Positions 15,032 through 24,533 are shown, counted from the first letter of the stretch. The stretch is DNA of 41,099 bases from a virus (IMGVR_UViG_3300049188_000037:1-41099); one strand, 5' to 3'. Notes: a model not told the origin generated them from the letters alone. Translations and numbers: made by a program.

Positions 15032-16537
15032 ATGGCAAAGAAATCCATTGGCGACCTTCACGCGACTGTTACAGCCGACGCGGTTCAATTCGTTAACGAA
15101 TTTAAGCGTGCGGATAATGAGGCGCGTCGATCTGCCGCGAACATAAAGAAGACACTTTCCCAGCAATTCGGTGATGAGATTGGCAAGACGGGGAAAAAGT
15201 TTGCGTTAGGCTTTTTGGGTGGTGCAGCGCTTACGCGCATTATTTCGGAGATCTCGGAAGTTGCCCGAAACATTGACAACATACCGGGCGTTCCTGCTTC
15301 GACAATTGAGTCGATTAGGACAATGAACTACGAGTTTGCACAGACTCGCTTGCAACTACAACAGGGGGTTGCGCGTGCTGCAGGATGGGTGGCGAATATT
15401 GGAACGGGGCTTGGCTTTGGACTGGCTTCGATGGTTTATGGAACGGACGCCGCCGCTGAAAGCTTCAACGATTTTAATAAGGAGGCCGCTGCGTTTGCGC
15501 GGATGGATGTTGATCGCCAGCTAGGTGACTTAGCATCAGAGTTTGAGCGGCTGAAGGTGTCGCCAAGGGAAAGCCTGCGAAATAAGGACCTGGAGAAAGA
15601 GACAGAGCAGCTGACTAAATTCGCCGCAACGGGCGTTGTTGCGCTAAACGAATATAAGAACGCAAAGCTAGAGGCGCTTGCTGCTAAGGTTAAGGTTCAA
15701 GGCGGGGCATCACAGGCCGATATAGATCAGGCATCTATAGAAGTCTTAAAGAATCAAATCACGTTACAGCGCAATGCTAACGAGCTTGGGCAGAAATACG
15801 AAGATACACTAAAGCATGTAGCGGCAACGCGTCAGGCGGACTACGTTTCTACCCTGAGCACATCTCAGGCTATGGAGTATTTAAATACGCAATTGCGTGT
15901 TTACTCCCAGCGACTTGGTGAAGCGTACTCTAAGGGAGATAAAGAAAAGGTTGTAGAGCTAACCAAGGACATAGGCGAGGTTGAGCATAAGATATTCACC
16001 CTGAAGCACAGCGTGCGAACCGCATCACAAGAAATGCGGGATACTTTCGTTTCGAATTTCCAAGACATCAGCAGTGAACTGACGAAGTTTATTACTGGTG
16101 GCGGTGCTGATTTTAAGGGGTTCATAAAGCGACTTGCTGACGAAATAATTGGCATGGCTATAAAGCTAGCCATAATAAACCCGTTGCTGAACGGAATTTT
16201 TGGCGGAGCTTCAGGTTGGAGCGCTCTTCCGGCTATGTTTAACTTTGGTGGCGGCAAGGCTTCAGGTGGAACACTAGATCCGGGTAAATGGCATGTCGTG
16301 GGCGAAAACGGCCCTGAGATTTTAGCCAAGGGGACGTCGGGCACAGTTATACCAGCGGGGGCTACGGCAAACCTCATGCGTGGCCAGAGCGGAGACACTT
16401 ATGTTATCGACGCTCGCGGAGCCGATCAAACATCTGTCGCCCGTCTTGAAAGACTTATCATGCAGCTAAACGGTTCCATAGAAAAGCGCGCTGTTGCTGC
16501 TGTAAACAACGACACATCTAGAAGGGGGAGGGCGTAG
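15032..16537 (+). CDS. Tape measure protein
   Basis: A 501-residue protein that sets tail length; by the usual ~0.15 nm per residue this predicts a tail of roughly 75 nm. The N-terminal half is helical with hydrophobic segments (about 57-77 and 118-140), and the rest has long charged helices. The C-terminal region carries the tape-measure signature: GGTLDPGKWHVVGENGPEIL then GTSGTVIPAG near residues 410-445. It is short for a tape measure but intact. Confidence 0.92.
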   Translation: MAKKSIGDLHATVTADAVQFVNEFKRADNEARRSAANIKKTLSQQFGDEIGKTGKKFALGFLGGAALTRIISEISEVARNIDNIPGVPASTIESIRTMNYEFAQTRLQLQQGVARAAGWVANIGTGLGFGLASMVYGTDAAAESFNDFNKEAAAFARMDVDRQLGDLASEFERLKVSPRESLRNKDLEKETEQLTKFAATGVVALNEYKNAKLEALAAKVKVQGGASQADIDQASIEVLKNQITLQRNANELGQKYEDTLKHVAATRQADYVSTLSTSQAMEYLNTQLRVYSQRLGEAYSKGDKEKVVELTKDIGEVEHKIFTLKHSVRTASQEMRDTFVSNFQDISSELTKFITGGGADFKGFIKRLADEIIGMAIKLAIINPLLNGIFGGASGWSALPAMFNFGGGKASGGTLDPGKWHVVGENGPEILAKGTSGTVIPAGATANLMRGQSGDTYVIDARGADQTSVARLERLIMQLNGSIEKRAVAAVNNDTSRRGRA

Positions 16538-16540
16538 TCC

Positions 16541-17122
16541 ATGGCTATAACGTATCCACTCACTCTGCCGTCTAGCCCCGGCGTTCAACGAATCACATGG
16601 AGACAGAAAAGCATCGTTGCGCAGGGGCGGTCTCCATTCACGGGGCAAATGCAGACATTCCGCCACTCTGGCCAGTGGTGGGAGGTGGATGTGGTTTATC
16701 CGCCAGTAAATGACCCCGACATCGCCGAGGGGTTGCTTGCAAAGCTGAGGTCGCTTAATGGTCCGGAAGGCACTTTCTACTTTGGCGACTCGGTCCGAAA
16801 ACTTCCCCGCGGTACAATAGCAGGTAGCGTTACCGTAGGTTCTGGCGCAACTATCGGCACCTCTACGTTGCCGCTTTCTGGCGGTTCAGGCGCGTTTGCT
16901 GTTGGTGATTGGCTACAGATTTCGACGCACCTATATAAGGTTGACCAAGTCAATAGTGGGTCTGTCGATGTCTGGCCGAGGCTTCGTCAGTCCTATGCGA
17001 ATGGAACGGCCGTTACATACAATTACCCTAAGGGCTTATTTAGACTTTCATCGGCACAGGGCTGGGATGTGGATGAACTACGTATATATGGAATATCATT
17101 TAGCGCAGTGGAGGCAATATGA
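16541..17122 (+). CDS. Distal/minor tail protein
   Basis: A 193-residue protein following the tape measure. It starts MAITYPLTLPSSPGVQRITW and continues RSPFTGQMQTFRHSGQWWEV, which resembles the minor tail proteins that precede DUF2163 proteins in RcGTA-like tail-tip operons. A beta-rich middle (residues ~85-150) may be an inserted domain. A role as distal tail (baseplate hub) protein is inferred from the conserved order. Confidence 0.75.
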   Translation: MAITYPLTLPSSPGVQRITWRQKSIVAQGRSPFTGQMQTFRHSGQWWEVDVVYPPVNDPDIAEGLLAKLRSLNGPEGTFYFGDSVRKLPRGTIAGSVTVGSGATIGTSTLPLSGGSGAFAVGDWLQISTHLYKVDQVNSGSVDVWPRLRQSYANGTAVTYNYPKGLFRLSSAQGWDVDELRIYGISFSAVEAI

Positions 17123-17754
17123 GCAGAAGCCTAACAACTGCATTATCAAACGAAATTAGTGCACAGAAGCTAAATCCAATTTTCTTAGCGGAAATGGATT
17201 TTAGTGAAGGCGTTGTTCGCGCCTGGTCGGGATACGGTACGCTTAACTGGAACGGGCAAGAGTGGAGTGGGCTTGGGAAGTTTGCGGGCGTTGACATTGT
17301 TCCTGAAGTTGCAGGCACCCAGGCGCAAGGAGTCGCCTTTAAGTTGCAGGGAATCCCGTCAGACCTGGTATCACTTTCGTTTTCGAACACGTACCAGGGG
17401 CGATCTTGCAAGCTGTACTTTGGTGCACTGTCGGATGCGGCGGAGGTAGTTGTAGACCCAACACAGCTATTCGCGGGCCGTATGGATGTAGCAGCAATCG
17501 ACGATGATGGAGCTACGGCGTCGATAACTATCACAGGTGAAAATAGATTGATCGATCTGCAGCGCCCCCGTGAGCGCAGGTATACCGACGAAGACCAGCG
17601 ACACTATTTTACAGACGACAGGGGGCTAGAGTTTGTAGCCGTAATACAAGACAAAGATTTCACATGGGGGCCGCGCACTTCTACGGCGTCGACCACCGAT
17701 GCAGGTGGCGGAGGAATGATCTACTCTAGCAGATTTGGAGGAATACCAGAATGA
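17119..17754 (+). CDS. Minor tail protein, DUF2163-like
   Basis: A 211-residue tail-tip protein. The N-terminus SRSLTTALSNEISAQKLNPIFLAEMDF and the C-terminal RYTDEDQRHYFTDDRGLEFV plus 'QDKDFTWG' are landmarks of the DUF2163 hub family. It overlaps the previous gene by 4 nt and the next by 4 nt, as usual in this operon. Confidence 0.82.
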   Translation: MSRSLTTALSNEISAQKLNPIFLAEMDFSEGVVRAWSGYGTLNWNGQEWSGLGKFAGVDIVPEVAGTQAQGVAFKLQGIPSDLVSLSFSNTYQGRSCKLYFGALSDAAEVVVDPTQLFAGRMDVAAIDDDGATASITITGENRLIDLQRPRERRYTDEDQRHYFTDDRGLEFVAVIQDKDFTWGPRTSTASTTDAGGGGMIYSSRFGGIPE

Positions 17755-18155
17755 ACCGAGTAAGCAACTGGCCAAGTTATTTTGATGCTGCTGTCGAGAA
17801 TCTTCGGGCGCCATTTACGTGGGGCAAAAACGATTGCTGTATAGGTGCGTGTAATGTTCTTTGTGCAATAACCGGCGATGACCCTGGAGCTGATCTACGT
17901 GACACATACGACAGTGCGCTTTCTGCGGCCCGTATATTAAAAAAGATGGGAGGCGTAGAGGCAATAACAGAGAGTCGTTGTTTAGCGCGTGGCTGGATAG
18001 GTATCGATCCACTAAGCGCAAGGCGTGGAGATTTAGTGCTGATTGATACAGAGCAAGGTGCGGCCGTCGGTATTTGTATTGGATCCAGAGTTCTTTTTGC
18101 TGGCGGTGAAGAGCGGCCACTAAAAACAGCCCGTCGCGCTTGGAGGGTAAACTAA
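17751..18155 (+). CDS. Tail peptidase-like protein, DUF6950 / NlpC-P60 type
   Basis: A 134-residue protein of the DUF6950 type, distantly related to NlpC/P60 cysteine peptidases that cut peptidoglycan during entry. The motif FTWGKNDCCIGACNVL holds the candidate catalytic Cys, followed by ITGDDPGADLRDTYDSA, the small ARRGDLVLI strand and a terminal 'ARRAWRVN'. A clear catalytic His is not obvious, so activity is uncertain. Order DUF2163, DUF6950, J-like is conserved in RcGTA-like tails. Confidence 0.78.
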   Translation: MNRVSNWPSYFDAAVENLRAPFTWGKNDCCIGACNVLCAITGDDPGADLRDTYDSALSAARILKKMGGVEAITESRCLARGWIGIDPLSARRGDLVLIDTEQGAAVGICIGSRVLFAGGEERPLKTARRAWRVN

Positions 18156-21100
18156 TGCCACAAGTAATTCCTATTATCGTCGCATGGTGGGGGGCTGCGG
18201 CTGTTACGATAGCGGGCGTAGCAATCACATGGGGTACGATTGTGCAGGTCGCGCTGTTGGCGGCATCTATAGCCTACAGCTCTGCTCAAAATCGAAAGAT
18301 GAAGAGGGCAATGGCCTCGATGCTTTCGAATCAAGCGCAAGAGCGAAAGTTTATGGTGCGTGAGCCCGTCGCGCCGCGGCGGCTCATATACGGTATTTCT
18401 AAGGTGTCCGGGCCCATCATGTTTCTCCACTCAAATGGATCGCCGAACGAAAACCTACACGTAGTTATAGCGCTCGCCGGACATGAGTGCGATTCAATCG
18501 TTACCTATCACCTGAATGACGAGACTATCACTCTAGATGGATCGGGAAACGAAACGTCTAAGTATTCTGGATACATCCGAGTAAAGGCGCATCTAGGTGC
18601 ATCGGATCAATCCGCCGACTCCGACCTTGTTTCCGAAGTGCCAGGGTTATGGACGACGGACCACCGCCTTCGCGGAATCTGTTATCTGTACGCTAAAGCC
18701 GTGTACAACCAAGAGCTTTTCCCGAATGGCATGCCTAACTTTTCGGCGGTAGTGAAGGGACGAAAGGTGTACGATCCACGTGACGGCGCGCAAGATCCCG
18801 ACGACGAATCGACCTGGGTTTGGAGCGACAATTCCGCCCTTTGTGTTGCGGACTATCTGACGCACGAACTTGGAATGGGAATTCCTTACAGCGAGATAGA
18901 CGAGGACGCCCTAATCGAAGCGGCGAATATCTGCGACGAGACCATCACGAAGCAGGATAGCACGACCGAAAAACGTTATACATGTAACGGCACAATCACG
19001 ACGAATGAGCGCCCTGTTGATGTTATCGACAACCTGCTTTCGTCGATGGCGGGCACGCTCGTCTATTCGGGCGGCAAGTGGATCATCTTGGCCGGCGCAC
19101 ATCGCGCGTCGTCGCTCAGTCTTGCAGAAGGCGATATTCACGGCCCAGTGCAAGTTCAGACGCGCGTTAGTCGCCGTGAAAACTACAACGGCGTCAAGGG
19201 TATCATGGTCAGTCCCGAGGCAAACTGGTCACTGATTGATTTTCCGCCTGTAAAGAACGATACCTACACAGGATGGGACGGCGGCGAGCGACAGTGGAAG
19301 GAGGTCGAGTACCCGTTCACGATTTCGACCGCCACGGCACAGCGCCTCGCCAAGATTGAACTCGAACGAGGCCGCCAGCAGATCACGTTCACGGCGGTTT
19401 TTTCCCTGAAAGGGATGAAGGTTCGTGCTGGCGATACAGTCGCGCTGTCCTTCACGCGCTACGGATGGACGAATAAACTGTTCGAGGTGGCGGAATGGAA
19501 TTTCCAGCAGTACGCCGATCAGAATGGCAACCCAGCGCTTGGTGTTCAGCTTTCATTGCGCGAAACCGCCTCTGGTGTATGGGATTGGGCAGACGGAGAG
19601 GAAACGCCTTACGACCTAGCGGCAAACACGACACTGCCGAATCCATTCGTCGTGGCCGCACCGACATCGTTTGCACTGCAGTCCGGTTCGCCGACTGTCA
19701 TTGTGCAGCCTGATGGAACTGTCGTGCCGAGATTGCGGGCGTATTGGACCGCGCCGGCTGACATTTTCGTTACGCAGGGCGGTCGCATTGAAATTCAGTA
19801 TAAGCAAAGCCTTGATTCCGATTGGCTGCACTGGAATTTCGTTAGTGGCGACCAGACGCAGGACTTTATTACCGACGTGAAGGTCGGTATCGGGTACGAC
19901 GTTCGCATCAGATCGGAGTCGATTCATGGTGTCCATTCGGCGTGGCAGACCGTCACCAATCACACCGTTGCCGGCGACTCGACTGCTCCGGGTGTGCCGA
20001 CTGGATTAACCGCGATTGCCGGAACGGGCAAGGCAGTGCAGCTGAAATGGACCGCCGTTACCGACGTAGATATTTCGGAATACGGTATTTGGCGCAACAC
20101 TACAAACACGCCAGGAACCGCTACGAAGATCGCCGAGGTTGATAGCACTTCGTACACCGATGTAGATGTAGCGCTATCGACCACGTATTACTACTGGGTC
20201 ACGGCGATCGACAATTCGGAAAACGAAAGCGCCAAGAGTTCGGGCGCAAGCACAGCCACAGGTGGGAGCCCTGGGAGCAACACTACCCCGCCCGCTACGC
20301 CAAGCGCTCCGACGTTAAGCTCATCGGGCAACTACCAATCATCCGATGGGAACACGTGGGCCTACGTAGTACTCAATGTGCCATCAAACACGGGCGCATT
20401 CTTGCGCAACCTGTACTACAAGCTATCGTCATCTGCCGACTATCAGATTGCCGGACAGCGCGACTATTCCTCTACGGGCGGCGTTATCTCTTCGGGCACT
20501 TGGCGCATAGACGACTTACTGCCCGGCGCGTCGTACGATTTTCGAATCATCGACTTCAACGAAGACGCATATGCGTCCGGGCCCGGCACGCTCACAGGCG
20601 TAACAACGCCAAGCGACTCATCGGCGCCAGCTGCGCCCACCGGACTAACGGCTCAGGCTGGAACCGGAAAGCTCATCACACTAGACTGGAGCGACAACAC
20701 GGAAGCGGACTTCCAAGAGTATGCGATCTATCGCAACACGACGAACAGCTCAGGCTCTGCAACAAAGATCGCCGAAGCACGCGCAAGCCGGTTTGACGAT
20801 GCCGACGTTTCTCTAGGGACTACGTACTACTACTGGATCAAGGCTAGCGATCGGTCCGAGAACTGGAGTGGTTTTAGTTCCGTAGCATCGGCAACGACAG
20901 TCGCTGTTCAGGATTCCTCTGTAGATCAGACAGCGCCGTCAGCGCCGTCTGCTGCGACGATGACAGGGTCCGGCGTATACAATGCTGGCGACGGCACGGT
21001 TTACGCCTACATCACGCTTTCGGTTCCTGCACGACCAACAGGCGCAAAGTATCAGAACATTCTCTGGCGCCGACTTGGCGCGTCCGGATGGACGATTGCT

Positions 21101-21967
21101 GCGCAGCCAGACAATACATCTACGCAAACGGTACAGATCGACGACCTGTCACCAGGAAGCCAATACGAGGTTGCGACACAGGCGTTTTCGTTCTCGGGTG
21201 TTGGCAGCTCGGTAGTCGCCGCGAGCGGCTCACCGTTTACGGCTCCGACTAAAAGCGCAGGGCCGAGTGCGCCGCAGAACGCCGCAATATTTGGCCCGGC
21301 ATCGTACAACGTACCCGCCGTTCTAGTTGGCGGCGTTGTGCCGTTTGCCTACGTGGCAAAGTGGGACCCGCCTGCTGATAACGACGTAGACTACTACGAG
21401 GTTAAATCAACGCTGACAAACAGCGATGGTGCGACGGATTATAGCTGGTGGAATTCGGGCACGCCTGGCTCGTACAAAACATCCGAGCGGGTGTTTGTCC
21501 TCTACAATCTTAGTCCAAGCGCTGGGTACACTCGAGTCAGGGCAATCAATCGATCAGGGGTTGCTGGGTCGTGGGCGTACTGCGGCAACGGCAACAGCGT
21601 TTGCTCACTCCCTATCGGCAATATCGCCACTGAGAGTAAGAGCGACACGACACTGACCGGGTTCAAACTCGGTGGCGGTGGATCGACTGTTCAGCAAAAG
21701 GCTGAGTATGTAGATACGGTTGTACCGACGCTCTCGGGTGGTTCGCCCTCTGAAAACTTCAATGTCGATCTAACTGGCCGCGGATTCAGCACGAAGCCAG
21801 ACGCAGGCGCGGTGAGCTGCGCAAATGATCCTCTGATAAAGGCGGATTACGACTGGGATAATGGGAGCAACAGCAGCACCAATGCCGTAGTGCGAGCATA
21901 CCGCGTAGATGGCTCAAACATTGGCGGCGGCCCGTATCGCTTCAGCGTAGACTTCAAAGAAATCTAA
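18155..21967 (+). CDS. Tail tip / host specificity protein, J-like
   Basis: A 1270-residue central tail-tip protein. I start it at ATG 18155 because GGAGGG lies 8 nt upstream and the previous stop overlaps it as TAATG; TTG 18140 is unlikely. The N-terminal 40 residues are hydrophobic, then J-family domains follow (YGISKVSGPIMFLHSNG around residue 80). From ~608 onward there is a duplicated pair of fibronectin-like domains (608-700 and 711-815; then 822-920 and 927-1030), and a further domain from ~1035. The C-terminus probably contacts the receptor. Confidence 0.92.
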   Translation: MPQVIPIIVAWWGAAAVTIAGVAITWGTIVQVALLAASIAYSSAQNRKMKRAMASMLSNQAQERKFMVREPVAPRRLIYGISKVSGPIMFLHSNGSPNENLHVVIALAGHECDSIVTYHLNDETITLDGSGNETSKYSGYIRVKAHLGASDQSADSDLVSEVPGLWTTDHRLRGICYLYAKAVYNQELFPNGMPNFSAVVKGRKVYDPRDGAQDPDDESTWVWSDNSALCVADYLTHELGMGIPYSEIDEDALIEAANICDETITKQDSTTEKRYTCNGTITTNERPVDVIDNLLSSMAGTLVYSGGKWIILAGAHRASSLSLAEGDIHGPVQVQTRVSRRENYNGVKGIMVSPEANWSLIDFPPVKNDTYTGWDGGERQWKEVEYPFTISTATAQRLAKIELERGRQQITFTAVFSLKGMKVRAGDTVALSFTRYGWTNKLFEVAEWNFQQYADQNGNPALGVQLSLRETASGVWDWADGEETPYDLAANTTLPNPFVVAAPTSFALQSGSPTVIVQPDGTVVPRLRAYWTAPADIFVTQGGRIEIQYKQSLDSDWLHWNFVSGDQTQDFITDVKVGIGYDVRIRSESIHGVHSAWQTVTNHTVAGDSTAPGVPTGLTAIAGTGKAVQLKWTAVTDVDISEYGIWRNTTNTPGTATKIAEVDSTSYTDVDVALSTTYYYWVTAIDNSENESAKSSGASTATGGSPGSNTTPPATPSAPTLSSSGNYQSSDGNTWAYVVLNVPSNTGAFLRNLYYKLSSSADYQIAGQRDYSSTGGVISSGTWRIDDLLPGASYDFRIIDFNEDAYASGPGTLTGVTTPSDSSAPAAPTGLTAQAGTGKLITLDWSDNTEADFQEYAIYRNTTNSSGSATKIAEARASRFDDADVSLGTTYYYWIKASDRSENWSGFSSVASATTVAVQDSSVDQTAPSAPSAATMTGSGVYNAGDGTVYAYITLSVPARPTGAKYQNILWRRLGASGWTIAAQPDNTSTQTVQIDDLSPGSQYEVATQAFSFSGVGSSVVAASGSPFTAPTKSAGPSAPQNAAIFGPASYNVPAVLVGGVVPFAYVAKWDPPADNDVDYYEVKSTLTNSDGATDYSWWNSGTPGSYKTSERVFVLYNLSPSAGYTRVRAINRSGVAGSWAYCGNGNSVCSLPIGNIATESKSDTTLTGFKLGGGGSTVQQKAEYVDTVVPTLSGGSPSENFNVDLTGRGFSTKPDAGAVSCANDPLIKADYDWDNGSNSSTNAVVRAYRVDGSNIGGGPYRFSVDFKEI

Positions 21968-21969
21968 CC

Positions 21970-22314
21970 ATGGCTCTTCAAAAAACAGTTAGCACCAAGT
22001 ACAGCGTCGATGCCGGCTACTGGTCGCTCACTAAGATCAATAAACTCGACTGGATCGCGCTCGAGGCGGAACTCTATTTCTCGCTTTTCGCGAGCAAGGA
22101 AGCCGCTAAGTCTCGTTCAGAGCCGATGTCCGTAATTAAGGTGCGGTTCAAAGGTCAGCGATTCACCGACCTTTTCGGCAAGGATGTGCCAGACGTTTCA
22201 AAGTTCGTCGCGCTGGGATACACCGCTTTCAAGGCGGAGCTGGCGCAGAAAACCCTATTCTCTGAAATCATCGGCGACCACGCGGCCGAGATCAATGGGG
22301 CAGAGGACGTGTGA
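21970..22314 (+). CDS. Hypothetical protein after tail tip gene
   Basis: A 114-residue protein with no recognised domain, three nt downstream of the J-like gene, suggesting a small virion or assembly protein. It is mixed helix/strand with KVRFKGQRFTDLFGKD in the middle. It ends in a GTGA overlap with the next gene. Confidence 0.7.
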   Translation: MALQKTVSTKYSVDAGYWSLTKINKLDWIALEAELYFSLFASKEAAKSRSEPMSVIKVRFKGQRFTDLFGKDVPDVSKFVALGYTAFKAELAQKTLFSEIIGDHAAEINGAEDV

Positions 22315-22502
22315 GCATAAGGCCGTCATTCAATGTCCATTGTCAGCACTGCCGCGAATGGGCGCACGCGTTCGCGATGATTTGCGACGAACTCGACAAG
22401 CAAAAGGCGCTGACCGAAGTCGCGCGCGGAGCGCTGCGCGACGCCGAGGGCCGATATAGCCATCTCGTGAAGACGATGGCGCAACCTAAACAAGAAAACT
22501 AA
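22311..22502 (+). CDS. Small CxxC protein
   Basis: A 63-residue protein starting at GTG overlapping the previous stop. HCQHCREWAH near the N-terminus is a Cys/His-rich patch that could bind a metal; the C-terminal half is helical and charged. Function unknown. Confidence 0.6.
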   Translation: MSIRPSFNVHCQHCREWAHAFAMICDELDKQKALTEVARGALRDAEGRYSHLVKTMAQPKQEN

Positions 22503-22510
22503 TCCCCACC

Positions 22511-23527
22511 GTGGCATCGACCAACCAAGCGGCAACCGAGATCCTGAATCATTACACCGCGAAATTTCCTGAGATGCCCACGCGAGCACTGGCCCGGCTC
22601 ATATTCAAAAAGCATGGCATGGCGTTTGCCTCAATAGACTCGGTTTCCCAGGGAGTTCGCGCGCGGCGCGGCGCACACGGGAAACAGCGGCGAAAGTATC
22701 AGACCGCGCCGGCCGCGCCAGCGAGTCGATTTAATGCGCAAAACCCTCTCGCGCTCCCGCAGTCCGAAGAGCGCATTTGGGAACCCTTCGTAATGGATGG
22801 CTGCACGCGCCCTCTGGTTATCAGCGACATTCACAGTCCATATTTCAATACGCCAGCGCTGACATGTGCGCTGCAAGACGGTCTGCGCAGTAAGTGCGAT
22901 GCGGTGCTGATTAACGGGGACCTCATCGACTTCCACACGCTTTCTAGGTTCGTGAAAGACCCTTCGAAGCGCCGCTTCAAGGGCGAGATGGAGACTGCTC
23001 GCGCTCTGCTTTTGCGCATACGTGAGCTTTTCCCAAAGGCGAGAATCGTGTTGAAGGCCGGAAACCACGACGACCGATTCTGGATCTTCATGGCCGAGCG
23101 CGTGCCGGAACTGCTCGAGGATGAAGAAGTGCAGAAGAATATGAGCCTAGCTAAGCTCCTGCACCTGGATAAGCTCGGGATCGAGTACGTTGGCGAAAAG
23201 CGCGAGGTGATGCTTGGGCGATTGCCAGTTTTGCATGGTCACGAGTTCCGTGCCGGATTTGCGCCGCCGGTAAACCCGGCGCGTGGCGCCTACCTGAAGG
23301 CGAAAGATTGCGTGCTCGTCAGTCACCACCATGTGACCAGCGAGAACACCGTGACGACCATCGGGCGAAAGATCATAACGACTTGGTCAATCGGGTGCCT
23401 CTGCGAACTGCGACCAGCGTACGATCCGTTCAACGGGTGGAATCATGGCCACGCGATTGTTGAGCTTTCGCGCGGTGGGGATTTTCACGTGCAGAATAAG
23501 CGACAGCTCGACGGCCGAATTTTGTGA
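22511..23527 (+). CDS. Metallophosphoesterase with N-terminal HTH-like domain
   Basis: A 338-residue calcineurin-type phosphoesterase. All five motifs are present: SDIHS (D106, H108), GDLID (D137), GNHD (184-187), HGHE (H242-H244) and SHHH (271-274). The first ~60 residues look like a small helical DNA-binding segment rich in Arg. It could act on DNA, RNA or nucleotides; substrate cannot be read from sequence. It starts with GTG and overlaps the next gene by 4 nt. Phage enzymes of this type are usually found near replication genes; here it is at the end of the tail operon. Confidence 0.85.
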   Translation: MASTNQAATEILNHYTAKFPEMPTRALARLIFKKHGMAFASIDSVSQGVRARRGAHGKQRRKYQTAPAAPASRFNAQNPLALPQSEERIWEPFVMDGCTRPLVISDIHSPYFNTPALTCALQDGLRSKCDAVLINGDLIDFHTLSRFVKDPSKRRFKGEMETARALLLRIRELFPKARIVLKAGNHDDRFWIFMAERVPELLEDEEVQKNMSLAKLLHLDKLGIEYVGEKREVMLGRLPVLHGHEFRAGFAPPVNPARGAYLKAKDCVLVSHHHVTSENTVTTIGRKIITTWSIGCLCELRPAYDPFNGWNHGHAIVELSRGGDFHVQNKRQLDGRIL

Positions 23528-23721
23528 GCACGCCGATCGACTGGGATGCGCAGAAGCTCCGCGCCTACTGCACGACCTGGACGCGCCACGGCACATGTCC
23601 GATTTGCGGCGCTGACACGATGGTCGGCACGCTCGACCGAAAGCCGATCCAGTACGTCTGCAGCTATTCGCCGAAGCATGATGAAGCGGTGGCGATGGCG
23701 GTAAAAAAGCCCGCCGGTTAG
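23524..23721 (+). CDS. Small zinc-ribbon-like protein
   Basis: A 65-residue protein from a GTG overlapping the phosphoesterase stop. It has CPICGA and another Cys later (VCSYSPKHDE), suggesting a small metal site. Its last codons overlap the leftward terminator at 23703-23728. Function unknown. Confidence 0.65.
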   Translation: MSTPIDWDAQKLRAYCTTWTRHGTCPICGADTMVGTLDRKPIQYVCSYSPKHDEAVAMAVKKPAG

Positions 23722-23728
23722 GGCGGGC
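23703..23728 (-). terminator. Intrinsic terminator for leftward transcripts
   Basis: GCCCGCC (23709-23715) pairs with GGCGGGC (23722-23728) around a 6-nt loop. On the plus strand six A precede it (23703-23708), so on the minus strand the hairpin is followed by six T: a standard intrinsic terminator for the genes at 23746-24480. It lies inside the 3' end of the rightward gene 23524-23721. Confidence 0.85.
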
Positions 23729-23745
23729 GTGGGTGCGGTGGGTGA

Positions 23746-24111
23746 TTACTTTCGTCCGAGTGCTTTAAGGACTCGTTCCATCCATTCCTCGCCACTCAGG
23801 CCGCGGTAAGTATCAATCTCGATTGCGGAGTGGTACGCGGTGGCCTTTTCGGGGTCGGCGATTTCCTCGAGCAACGTGCGGAATGTGTCTGTGTTACTGT
23901 GCTGTGCCTCACTCACCGGCTCCGGGATAGGGCCAGCGAACTGACCAGACTCGTCTTCAATCCACGATTCACTGCCGTCTGGCCAGCGTGTCTTTAAGCG
24001 TCCGCACTCCATCCAAATATCATGTATTGTCGGTTCAGCTCCGACCACGTCGCGCATCCAATAGGCGCCCGGCACCGTCGGCCTCTCGCTCGTCCAAATA
24101 AGTTGATTCAT
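23746..24111 (-). CDS. Leftward protein with FAGPIPEP motif
   Basis: A 121-residue protein in opposite orientation to the tail genes. The first ~60 residues share the layout of the 520-729 protein: WTSERPTVPGAYW at the start and SGQFAGPIPEP. A further ~55 charged, helical residues follow. It lies beside attP in a two-gene leftward unit with its own terminator, so it is a candidate lysogenic-conversion gene, perhaps acting on the same target as its relative. Confidence 0.75.
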   Translation of the reverse strand: MNQLIWTSERPTVPGAYWMRDVVGAEPTIHDIWMECGRLKTRWPDGSESWIEDESGQFAGPIPEPVSEAQHSNTDTFRTLLEEIADPEKATAYHSAIEIDTYRGLSGEEWMERVLKALGRK

Positions 24112-24114
24112 GGG

Positions 24115-24480
24115 TTAGATCTTATCCGGCATCACCGCAGGATCGCCAAGCGTTCCGTCATACGGCAATCCGCGAAGTTCTGGGAAAACGAAAATGAAGT
24201 TGTGCTCAATACTGGCACGATACTCAAACGTCTCGGCCTTCGTGGTGAGTCCAAGCGCACGAGCAGCGCTGGCAAGCTCGAGATACTGGCTCTGCCGAAT
24301 GCGCAGGAACTGTTCGAAGGTTAGAGTGTAGGTCTTCGCAGCCGGCGTGACCGGCGGTGGCACTACAACGGCGGGAGGCACAAAGCGAATCACCGCAGCG
24401 CGGCCAACAGATTGATTTCCGGCGAAGAGGGACGAAGCGGCGACGGCCGCGAGGAGAAGCGTGAAAACGATGCGTTTCAT
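24115..24480 (-). CDS. Secreted protein, putative conversion gene
   Basis: A protein of about 121 residues if started at the ATG 24480-24478; a longer frame starts at 24513 but adds residues before the signal peptide. The start MKRIVFTLLLAAVAASSLFA is a Sec signal, followed by a Val/Pro-rich linker and a helical region 'TFEQFLRIRQSQYLELASAA'. No enzyme motif is visible. It is the gene nearest attP on this side, so in the prophage it is at one end, typical of moron genes. Confidence 0.72.
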   Translation of the reverse strand: MKRIVFTLLLAAVAASSLFAGNQSVGRAAVIRFVPPAVVVPPPVTPAAKTYTLTFEQFLRIRQSQYLELASAARALGLTTKAETFEYRASIEHNFIFVFPELRGLPYDGTLGDPAVMPDKI

Positions 24481-24533
24481 AACGAGACGTACCATATCCG
24501 AAAAATAAACCATTGCCTATCAACAATGAGAAG

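Noticed and set aside
18140-18154. TTG start for the tail-tip gene
   Set aside because: ATG at 18155 has GGAGGG at suitable spacing and overlaps the previous stop.
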